Both the position numbers and the translations under genes were made by a program. The notes beneath the pieces are model-generated. The model saw only the letters and a list, made by a program, of their open reading frames with translations, had not been told where the DNA came from and ran no database searches. Positions 1-9,634 of a stretch of 64,000 nt of DNA are shown piece after piece. The stretch's first letter is position 1. Each line of letters opens with the position of its first letter. Source of the stretch: Strigamia acuminata (taxonomy: Eukaryota; Arthropoda; Chilopoda; Geophilomorpha; Linotaeniidae); NCBI GenBank assembly GCA_949358305.1, contig OX442316.1:2666001-2730000 (forward strand), written 5' to 3'.

Positions 1-410
1 ACGCATATTAGGGATAAGAACGGACCGGGATAGGGACTGGACTGGTAATGTTTGCCCTATGCGGATACGGGACGGGACGGGATTACAGTTGCTAAATTCG
101 TACTGCGAGGCGGAGACAATTTTCTAATTCCAGTTGTTATTTATCACTATTAAGCCTAATATTGAGCCTGATAATGCTAAAATAAAGTAAATAAACAACA
201 ACAACAAACTCATTATTAAAAGTAAATTACACTGTATGACCAAAATATTGTTGTTTCTTTACTTTATTTTAGCATTATTAGGCCTAATATTAGGCTTAAT
301 ACTGATTTATTTCAATTATGCAATCATACGCGCGTATTACGCTAACGTAATGGACCCGGGACGGGTCGGGACCCGAAAATTGGTCCCGTTCTCATCCCTA
401 ACGCATATAT
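1..410. repeat. Foldback (inverted-repeat) element, possibly cut by window start
   Basis: Bases 142-203 reappear as an imperfect reverse complement at 247-307, and the first ~28 bases reappear inverted near 381-406. Two arms therefore flank a spacer of about 45 bp. The arms are rich in CGGGAC/GTCCCG words. An open frame of about 108 codons across the right arm looks incidental, because it covers the repeat and has no recognisable domain. It is probably a MITE or foldback remnant whose left end may lie before base 1. Confidence 0.55.
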
Positions 411-1139
411 ATCGCAGACATATCGCGCCCACGACAAAGCACAAACCCATGGCAGTCACCAAAGAATATTTACGCCGCTTCCACGCACGTTTTATTTTCT
501 CACAGGCCTCTACACATTTAACTTGCGCGCGCACTTGCTACGTGCTCGTGTGGTCACAATAAATACCTAATTTTCATTAAAATAACGAATGAACGAAATC
601 ACTTCAACCACACTTGCTACGGTCGACGCATCGACGGCGATTCGCATGCGTTACCCCAAATACCGATCAAAAATCGCAGAAAACACTAATCCCGACCCAA
701 AAACCGCCAAAATTACCCTCAACACACCCCAACAACCTTCCACCACTTAAATTACACCGGAAAAAAAACAATTTCAAACCGAAAAATCAACAAAAAAGGC
801 CAAAAAAATATTGCAAACAAAGAGAAAAGATCAATTATCGAGGCAAATCCCCACCACAAAACAACGCATCGCCGGTAAACACTTAAGCGTACAGTGCACA
901 ACACTACTGTTTATTTTCAATGATCCAATAAATAAAATTTGAAACAAAGTTGAGTGGAATTGTACGTTTCTTGTATATTAAAGTTTTTATTTTGTTTGTT
1001 TACACTTAATTTTTTTTTTCCATCATAGAATGGCGACTCGATACTTTTGTAGCTCGAATTCACTTCGTAAACGTAATCGGTGTTCATCACGCGTCAATGC
1101 GCTCGTGCAATAGTATAGGCGCGCATACGATTTGATGCG
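411..1139. other. Intergenic, no gene recognised
   Basis: The stretch is AT-rich. A lysine/asparagine/proline-rich open frame at 614-886 is compositionally trivial and has no domain. I see no RNA gene or transposon terminus. Confidence 0.4.
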
Positions 1140-1640
1140 CGCAAAACTTGCAAAACTTGCACGGAATTTGGGCAATTTTTGACAATTTTCAGCAGATTTT
1201 TGCCTGTATTTGACAAATTTCAGAAGATTTTTGCCTATATTTGACAAATTTCAGAAGATTTCCTCAATCCTCAAACATTTGCTGAAATTTCTCATAAAAT
1301 TTCTAAAATTAATTGAAATTTGTCTGAAATTTGTCTGCAATTTGTCAAATATTGTCAAAAATCCGTGGAAATTTGTCAAATACTGGCAAAAATCCATGTA
1401 AATTTGTCAAAAATTGCCATAATTCGGTGCAAATTGTGTTAGACATTGGAAAAATTTATTTTAACGCTTCCAACGCGCCAGTAAATCGCGCGTGCACACG
1501 CGTGGATTTTTCGTCATAGTTGGATGCGCGCAAACCTCACGTAACTTGCGCCAAAATTTGGCAATTTTTGACAAATTTCAGCAGATTTTTGCCAGTATTT
1601 GACAAATTTCCACTGATTTTTGACAATATTTGACCCAACA
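1140..1640. repeat. Repeats of a GATTTTTGCC/TTTGACAAATTTC word in both orientations
   Basis: A word of about 28-30 bp pairing GATTTTTGCC with TATTTGACAAATTTC occurs in tandem at about 1160-1260. It appears inverted at about 1335-1435 and direct again at about 1555-1635. The array can fold back on itself. Flanking GCGCGC-rich words near 1120-1145 and 1480-1530 also occur in opposite orientations. It is probably the body of a degenerate foldback element. Confidence 0.5.
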
Positions 1641-2214
1641 ACTGCGCCACGTTCCAGGCGCCGGTTTAGGCATTTTAGACCCGTTTTAGACCGTTTTAGA
1701 TGGCGAAAACGTTCTCTCCATCATTTTCTACCCCTGGGTGAGGTTTTCAGCGTTCATGATTGATGAAAAAGCTGTTTTCTAACTAGCTGTCCCATTGCTA
1801 GTTTTGGCGTCAGGTTTTAGCAACCTTCCGATCCGACTCTGTCGTCTGCACGACCTCCAAGACCGTTTTAGGGTTAATTTGAGTCAAATAATTCATTCTG
1901 GGATTGTTTTGGGTTTTTTACAAGTGTGTTTTTGTAGTTTTTATTGGTTTCAAACATTGTCAATTCTTTATACAAGTGTAACTTTCATTTCTCTGTATTT
2001 TGAGAACTTTGCATTGCAGCAAAGTTCATTTCTTGCCCCTTAATTATTGTGTAATTGTTGGTTTTCAAGCCCGTTTTTTAACAATAACTTTATTTGAAGT
2101 GCCTATTGTTTCAGGCACGTGCTTCCACGTGCCTTTTATTGTTGAGCAATTTCTTGGGCAGTTGCGCTCCTGTTGCTAGCATTACCGCGCGTTCTCCGCG
2201 CGCGTACTCGCGCG
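1641..2214. other. Intergenic, nothing recognised
   Basis: No coding similarity, RNA gene or repeat end was recognised. A short run of TTTTAGACCGTTTTAGA-like words is at 1670-1700. Confidence 0.3.
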
Positions 2215-2365
2215 TTTCGCATCACACACATTCGGGTTCAATGGCCTATCGCGGCGGCACATTGTGTGGCATAGCGCGGCACGTTGCAATTACGTGACGT
2301 GGCACGTTGCTGTTACGTGACGCAATAGCCAGTATTTAAGCAGGGGATTCCATCATCGTTTACAC
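2215..2365 (+). promoter_or_regulatory. Promoter-like block upstream of the palindromic array
   Basis: Two adjacent copies of a 23-bp word containing GGCACGTTGC and TTACGTGACG (about 2278-2325) are followed by TATTTAAG at about 2332, which could be a TATA box. The ACGTGAC cores resemble E-box/CRE-type bZIP sites. The block ends about 40 bp before the palindromic array, so it could drive transcription into it or be the U3 region of an LTR. No transcript can be proven from sequence. Confidence 0.3.
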
Positions 2366-2399
2366 AAATGCGCATTGCAACGTGGAGGCGCATTCGAGT

Positions 2400-2745
2400 C
2401 CTTTTCCCAAGCGTTGAAAAAGGACAAAACTCGTATTCGATTCGAAAGCGAATCGAATACGATTTTTGTCCTTTTTCAACGCAAAATTGTATTCGATTCG
2501 CTTTCGAATCGAATACGAGTTTTGCCCTTCTTCAACGCGAAATCGTATTCGACTCGTTTTCGAGTCGAATGCGAATTTTGCCCTTCTTCAACGCGAAATC
2601 GTATTCGACTCGCTTTCGAATCGAATACGAGTTTTGCCCTTCTTCAACGCGAAATCGTATTCGACTCGTTTTCGAGTCGAGTACGAATTTTGCCCTTCTT
2701 CAACGCGAAATCGTATTCGATTCGCTTTCGAATCGTATACGAGAT
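2400..2745 (+). repeat. Left arm: 56-bp hairpin-unit tandem repeat
   Basis: About six units. Each joins a spacer containing TTTTGCCCTTCTTCAACGCG to a hairpin whose arms read ATTCGACTCG and CGAGTCGAAT around a TTTT or CTTT loop. Some units carry paired changes (GATTCG with CGAATC) that keep the stem. The orientation is opposite to the right arm. Confidence 0.85.
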
Positions 2746-3563
2746 GGTCGATTTTTGTTTCCCGGACTTTGATTCGTATTCGAGTTGTTACGAGTTCGTA
2801 TTTTGATCGTATTCGTATTCGAATCGAATTCGAATCGTATTCGAATCGAATACGAATCGAATTCGAGTCGTATTCGAGATGGTCGATGATTTCCACTCGC
2901 TCGTATACGCGTTGTATACGAGCTCGTATTTTGATCGTAATCGTAAACGAATCGTTTACAAGTCGTATACAAGTTGTATACGACGTGTATACACCTCGTA
3001 TACGAACGAAGTTTGTGAAAACACAATTTCCAAATAAGACGTATGTGACTACTATGTGTTTTCATGTCGTAGTAAGTATCCGGTGGATTTTCCAAACTTC
3101 GTTCGTATACGAGGTGTATACACGTCGTATACAACTTGTATACGACTTGTAAACGATTCGTTTACGATTACGATCAAAATACGAGCTCGTATACAACGCG
3201 TATACGAGCAAGTGGAAATCATCGACCATCTCGAATGCGACTCGAATACGATTCGAATACATCTCGAATACATCTCGAATACGAGTCGTACGAGTCAAAG
3301 TCCGGGAACGGGTCATCGACTATCTCGTATTCGAGTTGTTACGAGTTCGTATTTTGATCGTATTCGTATTCGAATCGAATTCGAATCGTATTCGAATCGA
3401 ATACGAATCGAATTCGAGTCGTATTCGAGATGGTCGATGATTTCCACTCGCTCGTATACGCGTTGTATACGAGCTCGTATTTTGATCGTAATCGTAAACG
3501 AATCGTTTACAAGTCGTATACAAGTCGTATACGACGTGTATACACCTCGTATACGAACGAAGT

Positions 3564-5216
3564 TTGGAAAATCCACCGGACACTTACTACGACATGAAAA
3601 CACATAGTAGTCACATACGTCTTATTTGGAAATTGTGTTTTCACAAACTTCGTTCGTATACGAGGTGTATACACGTCGTATACGACTTGTATACGACTTG
3701 TAAACGATTCGTTTACGATTACGATCAAAATACGAGCTCGTATACAACGCGTATACGAGCGAGTGGAAATCATCGACCATCTCGAATACGACTCGAATTC
3801 GATTAGTATTCGATTCGAATACGATTCGAATTCGATTCGAATACGAATACGATCAAAATACGAACTCGTAACAACTCGAATACGAGATAGTCGATGACCC
3901 GTTCCCGGACTTTGACTCGTACGACTCGTATTCGAGATGTATTCGAGATGTATTCGAATCGTATTCGAGTCGCATTCGAGATGGTCGATGATTTCCACTC
4001 GCTCGTATACGCGTTGTATACGAGCTCGTATTTTGATCGTAATCGTAAACGAATCGTTTACAAGTCGTATACAAGTCGTATACGACGTGTATACACCTCG
4101 TATACGAACGAAGTTTGGAAAATCCACCGGACACTTACTACGACATGAAAACACATAGTAGTCACATACGTCTTATTTGGAAATTGTGTTTTCACAAACT
4201 TCGTTCGTATACGAGGTGTATACACGTCGTATACGACTTGTATACGACTTGTAAACGATTCGTTTACGATTACGATCAAAATACGAGCTCGTATACAACG
4301 CGTATACGAGCGAGTGGAAATCATCGACCATCTCGAATACGACTCGAATTCGATTAGTATTCGATTCGAATACGATTCGAATTCGATTCGAATACGAATA
4401 CGATCAAAATACGAACTCGTAACAACTCGAATACGAGATAGTCGATGACCCGTTCCCGGACTTTGACTCGTACGACTCGTATTCGAGATGTATTCGAGAT
4501 GTATTCGAATCGTATTCGAGTCGCATTCGAGATGGTCGATGATTTCCACTCGCTCGTATACGCGTTGTATACGAGCTCGTATTTTGATCGTAATCGTAAA
4601 CGAATCGTTTACAAGTCGTATACAAGTCGTATACGACGTGTATACACCTCGTATACGAACGAAGTTTGGAAAATCCACCGGACACTTACTACGACATGAA
4701 AACACATAGTAGTCACATACGTCTTATTTGGAAATTGTGTTTTCACAAACTTCGTTCGTATACGAGGTGTATACACGTCGTATACGACTTGTATACGACT
4801 TGTAAACGATTCGTTTACGATTACGATCAAAATACGAGCTCGTATACAACGCGTATACGAGCGAGTGGAAATCATCGACCATCTCGAATACGACTCGAAT
4901 TCGATTAGTATTCGATTCGAATACGATTCGAATTCGATTCGAATACGAATACGATCAAAATACGAACTCGTAACAACTCGAATACGAGATAGTCGATGAC
5001 CCGTTCCCGGACTTTGACTCGTACGACTCGTATTCGAGATGTATTCGAGATGTATTCGAATCGTATTCGAGTCGCATTCGAGATGGTCGATGATTTCCAC
5101 TCGCTCGTATACGCGTTGTATACGAGCTCGTATTTTGATCGTAATCGTAAACGAATCGTTTACAAGTCGTATACAAGTCGTATACGACGTGTATACACCT
5201 CGTATACGAACGAAGT
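3564..5216. repeat. Three near-identical 551-bp tandem units
   Basis: Units are 3564-4114, 4115-4665 and 4666-5216. They appear identical by eye and give identical translations in every frame. Each unit contains a non-repetitive core (GGAAAATCCACCGGACAC and the following ~60 bp) flanked by opposing CGTATACG-rich arms. Diverged partial units extend to about 3050 on the left and 5520 on the right. Such identity argues for recent unequal exchange or gene conversion. Confidence 0.9.
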
Positions 5217-5569
5217 TTGGAAAATCCACCGGACACTTACTACGACATGAAAACACATAGTAGTCACATACGTCTTATTTGGAAATTGTGTTTTCACAAA
5301 CTTCGTTCGTATACGAGGTGTATACACGTCGTATACGACTTGTATACGACTTGTAAACGATTCGTTTACGATTACGATCAAAATACGAGCTCGTATACAA
5401 CGCGTATACGAGCGAGTGGAAATCATCGACCATCTCGAATACGACTCGAATTCGATTCGTATTCGATTCGAATACGATTCGAATTCGATTCGAATACGAA
5501 TACGATCAAAATACGAACTCGTAACAACTCGAATACAAATCAAAGTCCGGGAAACAAAAATCGACCATC

Positions 5570-6265
5570 TCGTATACGATTCGAAAGCGAATCGAATACG
5601 ATTTCGCGTTGAAGAAGGGCAAAATTCGCATTCGACTCGAAAACGAGTCGAATACGAATTCGCATTCGACTCGAAAACGAGTCGAATACGATTTCGCGTT
5701 GAAGAAGGGCAAAATTCGCATTCGACTCGAAAACGAGTCGAATACGATTTCGCGTTGAAGAAGGGCAAAACTCGCATTCGACTCGAAAACGAGTCGAATA
5801 CGATTTCGCGTTGAGAAAGGGCAAAATTCGCATTCGACTCGAAAACGAGTCGAATACGATTTCGCGTTGAAGAAGGGCAAAACTCGCATTCGACTCGAAA
5901 ACGAGTCGAATACGATTTCGCATTCGACTCGAAAACGAGTCGAATACGATTTCGCGTCGAAGAAGGGCAAAATTCGCATTCGACTCGAAAACGAGTCGAA
6001 TACGATTTCGCGTTGAAGAAGGGCAAAACTCGCATTCGACTCGAAAACGAGTCGAATACGATTTCGCGTTGAGAAAGGGCAAAATTCGCATTCGACTCGA
6101 AAACGAGTCGAATACGATTTCGCGTTGAAGAAGGGCAAAACTCGCATTCGACTCGAAAACGAGTCGAATACGATTTCGCATTCGACTCGAAAACGAGTCG
6201 AATACGATTTCGCGTCAAAGAAGGGCAAAATTTGCATTCGACTCGAAAACGAGTCGAATACGAGA
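5570..6265 (-). repeat. Right arm: 13 hairpins in 56-bp units, inverted
   Basis: I count thirteen occurrences of GACTCGAAAACGAGTC, mostly spaced 56 bp by a spacer containing TTCGCGTTGAAGAAGGGC. Spacer-less doublets at about 5645, 5920 and 6180 mark a higher-order repeat of about 258 bp. Each hairpin has a 10-bp perfect stem and an AAAA loop. Because 56 is not a multiple of three, the same unit is read in all three frames along one open frame. Confidence 0.88.
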
Positions 6266-6270
6266 TCATT

Positions 6271-7370
6271 TTTTGATCTGGGTCGTGAATGCGTCCGTAT
6301 GTCACGCGAACGCGTGTTGGAGTCGATTCCGAGTTCGTATTCCATCTTGAACGCGCATTGGAGACGTAAACCAGTTTATTTTACCCACTCTCGCTCGATC
6401 CCGCTTCATCGCTCCTTGTCGCTCCTGTGAAAAAAAATACATGAGAATGTGCAGAAATGAACCTTCCAATACTCACATGAAAATTGACAACCTTGACACA
6501 AAACAGTCTATTGACACTCCCAACACCACCCCGGACGTTTTCCGGAAGAGTTTGGTCCACCCGGAATCCCCAGAATAGTCGCCCCCGAAATGCGGATTTC
6601 ACGGAAGCCAATCCGCGAAAAGGATATACACTTCAATTTTCACAGAAATATTTCAAAATACTAGAACAATTCAATCTTCACAATCAAATCTCAAAATTTC
6701 CACAAAAGAATTCAAGGAAAAAAAAAAAAACACTTTCACGGTCATCATTTTTTACAAAAATATCAAAAACAATTCATTTTCACGGTCATAATTACAAAAT
6801 TTCATCAAAACTATTCAAGGAAAAACTTCTTATTAATAACACTTTACAAAAATGCTCTGGAAAGAAAATAAATTCATTAATAAATATAAACAATATATTC
6901 TCTATTATTATTCAATTTTATCTTACATTCACAATTAAATTCTTCATTACTATACACTTTCATTTAATTTTATCAAAGTTCAATCAATAATACTATATCA
7001 ATTCAATTAAAAGTCAAATATCACAATAAATAATACTCAAATGCAAATTTATCCAATTTAAACCTTCAAAGCTTCTATTCTATTTTATTTTATTTTTTTA
7101 ATCTTGCCAATTTTCAATCTAATTGACCTATTTATTCTTTAGCAATGACTCACTCTCACATTCCTATCAATTTCACAAATGACTCACTCATATTCAAATT
7201 AGGTTGGGATCTCTCTAAATTTTATATGATTTCAAAGCTATTTTTAAGCTAAATTTGCCAATTTTATGTGATTTTAATTCCAATTTCACTCATTTTACTC
7301 TAGATTTTACAATTTTAATGATTTTTAACTCTAATTTCGGGGTTTTTTATTCTAATTTTTGGTCCCGGGG
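6271..7370. other. AT-rich intergenic region
   Basis: The segment 6490-6620 is moderately GC-rich and the remainder is strongly AT-rich with CAATTTT/AATTTCA words. The 168-codon open frame at 6484-6990 is Lys/Asn/Ile/Phe-rich low complexity. No gene was recognised. Confidence 0.35.
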
Positions 7371-7400
7371 AAAGAACCGCGATCTCCACCATTTGTTACG
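7371..7400 (-). other. Possible LTR/primer-site junction (tRNA-Ala-like)
   Basis: On the minus strand CGTAACA is followed by AAA and TGGTGGAGAT, the complement of a tRNA-Ala 3' end (ATCTCCACCA). This is what an LTR end plus primer-binding site looks like. A similar junction occurs at 48063-48085. No matching LTR pair or coding region is visible, so it is a remnant at best. Confidence 0.3.
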
Positions 7401-7998
7401 TGGAATCCGGGCCTAATCAGGTCTCCACGCAACTATGTTTAATTGGGGTTTAGTGAGTGTGAAAGGAAAGAATGAGATTCATTTATGCTTTAAATTCAAT
7501 TCAGATTTATTTGACCGGACAAACAAAGTTTGTTCGATCCCTTATAAATTCAGATACATTTATTCTCAACAGGTCAGAATGTTATTTTGGATAAATTGTC
7601 ACTTCTTACATTTGTCAAATGTACAACCTTTATTAATTGGGTTATGAACTACTGTGTGATAACTTAATTGCGATGTAATTAAATTGGTTTTATAGTCATC
7701 AGCCGCGCTCTTTATTGAGGCGACATCAGACTCTCTAGTTCTGAAAAGCAAAAGTGATTAGAGACCTGTCTTAGTGCGGGCTCCTTATTTATAGCAAATC
7801 TGCCATAAACCCCATAATTGAATTGATCGGTCCATCACATGGCGATGACGGAGTCCAAGCCGTCAGCGCCATCTGTGGCCGAAATTTAGCAACATTTAAC
7901 CTAATAATGATTCGAATTACGTGCTACGAATCGCGCATCAATTGGCACGGTTCGTACACGTGACAATATGAATTTCAAATTTTACGCCAGTGGGTATG
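7401..7998. other. Intergenic, possible retrotransposon remnant
   Basis: The sequence starts TGTTACGTGG just before this stretch and has mixed composition. No coding domain or RNA gene was recognised. Confidence 0.25.
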
Positions 7999-8617
7999 CT
8001 ACCGTCTTCCCCCGAACATAACGTCATGACGTTGTGTTCGAATACAACGACACCTGACGTTTTATTCGAACACTACGTCATGACGTTATATTCGTATTTT
8101 TTCATGCAACTTCTGAAAAATCAGAAGTTGAGTATGTAAATTGGACAAAGTTAATATTTATTCAAAATTTCACTTTCAAAAAAATAGTTATTTTATTACT
8201 CAAATCATTTTAACAGCATAATATTCATCACACTTCACTAAAAAGATTAAAATAACAAGGTGATGATTGTTTGGGCAGGGGGAGGGAGGTAGCGGGCGCC
8301 ACCTCGAGGCGAAGCCTAACAAAAACTTACAGTAAGTTTTATATTCGTGTCCAATTCGTATCAAATTCGTATCAAATTCGTGTCAAATACGTGTCAAATT
8401 CGTTTTTCTGGTAAAAGCGCACCCCGCAATCCTTCCCGGCATCGCACCCATCAATGCACTCGAATATAACGTCATGACGTTGTATTCGATTACAACGTCA
8501 TGACGTTATATTGGAAGTGACGTTATATTCGAAAAATCGCTAAAACTTTCGAAAACAGCGATTTTCGAAAAAACTTGAATATAACGTCATGACGTTATGT
8601 TCGGGGGAAGACGGTAG
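7999..8617. mobile_element. MITE with ~35-bp TIRs rich in AACGTCATGACGTT palindromes
   Basis: Both ends carry CTACCGTCTTCCCCCGAAC followed by ATAACGTCATGACGTT, in inverted orientation; a TA target duplication is possible. The 14-bp palindrome AACGTCATGACGTT or a one-base variant occurs at about 8020, 8071, 8467, 8492 and 8583. A tandem of 11-12 bp CAAATTCGT words lies at about 8345-8400. There is no coding capacity, so it is a non-autonomous DNA transposon. Confidence 0.75.
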
Positions 8618-8694
8618 TTCGCGTGTCTAACACCTGTATGCCAGCTGTTGTACTTTTCAAAGTAGGATTAAAATTTTTGTTTTGTTTTTGTATT

Positions 8695-9113
8695 ACCCCG
8701 CTTTAAGCCGCATGCGGGTACAGTGCAAGTTTTACCAGCATGCCGAAAACCTCGTTTTTACCGGCATGCCGGTGTATGTAAGTGCATATTTTTTTTCAAT
8801 AAGAATTGAGCCTAAACAAGCATAAAAAGCATTTTTAGATGTCCAAAATGGTAAATATCTATAAATTTACCCAGATTTTAGAAATAATCTTCAGAAAATA
8901 AAGAAAACTCAAAATTCCAAGCTCAAATTACAATATAATTATTCTTCGGGGCTCTTTTAAATACCGGTACACAAAAAAACCAGCTTGTTCACTTTTGAAT
9001 AAGAACTGCGGCTTTTAATCGATAAAATACAGTAATACAGTTCAATTGAAATTCCAAAAACCTGGTAAACCCATGTCCAACGGCATGCAGCTTAAAGCCA
9101 GGTAAATACATTA
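8695..9113. mobile_element. MITE, GCTTTAAGC-type TIR, copy 1
   Basis: The left end reads ACCCCGCTTTAAGCCGCATGC. The right end is its imperfect inverse, GCATGCAGCTTAAAGCCAGGT. The interior is AT-rich. It shares about 300 bp of interior with the copy at 10100-10441, including CAATAAGAATTGAGCC and GCATAAAAAGCATTTTTAG. Confidence 0.65.
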
Positions 9114-9172
9114 CCTAATTGCATATGAATGAATACTACCATTATCAGTTATTATTTCGAAAAATCATATAA

Positions 9173-9556
9173 AGGGTGTCCCAAAAATAACGCAAGGTTT
9201 GAATTAACCGCTATTTGTGCAGTAAATTGTTGGCAACCCTGAAACAACAACAATTTGACAGCTGAAAGGTTAGGGTTTTATCTGCCGAAATTGATTAATA
9301 TTGATGTGGCCAATATGTGGTTTCAACAAGACGGTGCAAGAAAAAGGGGCCAATTCTGATCACCGAAACCGGTGATGTCTCATGCAGTAATTAAATTGTT
9401 TCTATGGTTGTATGACAATATGGCATGTGGCACCGTCTTGTTAAAACCACATATTGGCCACATCAATATGTCAAATCATTGTTGTTTCAGAGTCGCCAAC
9501 AATTTACTGCACAAATGGCGGCTAATTCAAATCTTGCGTTATTTTTGGGACACCCT
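9173..9556. mobile_element. Palindromic mariner-like MITE with transposase scraps
   Basis: The ends are AGGGTGTCCCAAAAATAACG and its inverse, and the two halves are near mirror images over about 165 bp. The left half encodes W-F-Q-Q-D-G-A at 9318-9338, a motif typical of DDE transposases of the Tc1/mariner-like type. The mirror copy near 9430-9450 has the same codons with one changed to a stop. The element therefore formed by head-to-head joining of two fragments of an autonomous transposon end. Confidence 0.7.
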
Positions 9557-9634
9557 ATACCTGTTGCAATACATATGCACAGAGACAAGGATTTTTTATT
9601 CTATATTTTATATAGTGACTGAAATTCATTGCAG

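Larger units (their letters stand above)
2395..6270. repeat. 3.9-kb nested palindromic repeat array
   Basis: The block is written almost entirely in short self-complementary words (CGTATACG, TTCGAA, CGAATTCG, CGTAAACG/CGTTTACG). At the largest scale it is an inverted repeat: a left arm of 56-bp hairpin units (about 2400-2745) and a right arm of the same unit inverted (about 5570-6265). At the middle scale a 551-bp unit is repeated three times head to tail (3564-5216). That unit is itself an imperfect palindrome made of shorter hairpins. The words rarely contain stop triplets, so all frames on both strands stay open for 70-380 codons. The translations are periodic in Arg/Ser/Phe/Tyr and not protein-like. 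Confidence 0.9.

Noticed and set aside
5570-6265. CRISPR-like array (regular hairpin repeats)
   Set aside because: Both the hairpin and the spacer are repeated; spacers are not unique, and the context is an animal genome.
5160-6305. 381-codon minus-strand open frame in the palindromic array
   Set aside because: It is the translation of the 56-bp and 551-bp repeats read through rotating frames; open frames overlap on both strands, so it is not evidence of a protein.
6484-6990. 168-codon open frame
   Set aside because: Lys/Asn/Ile/Phe low-complexity translation of AT-rich DNA without domain or splice context.
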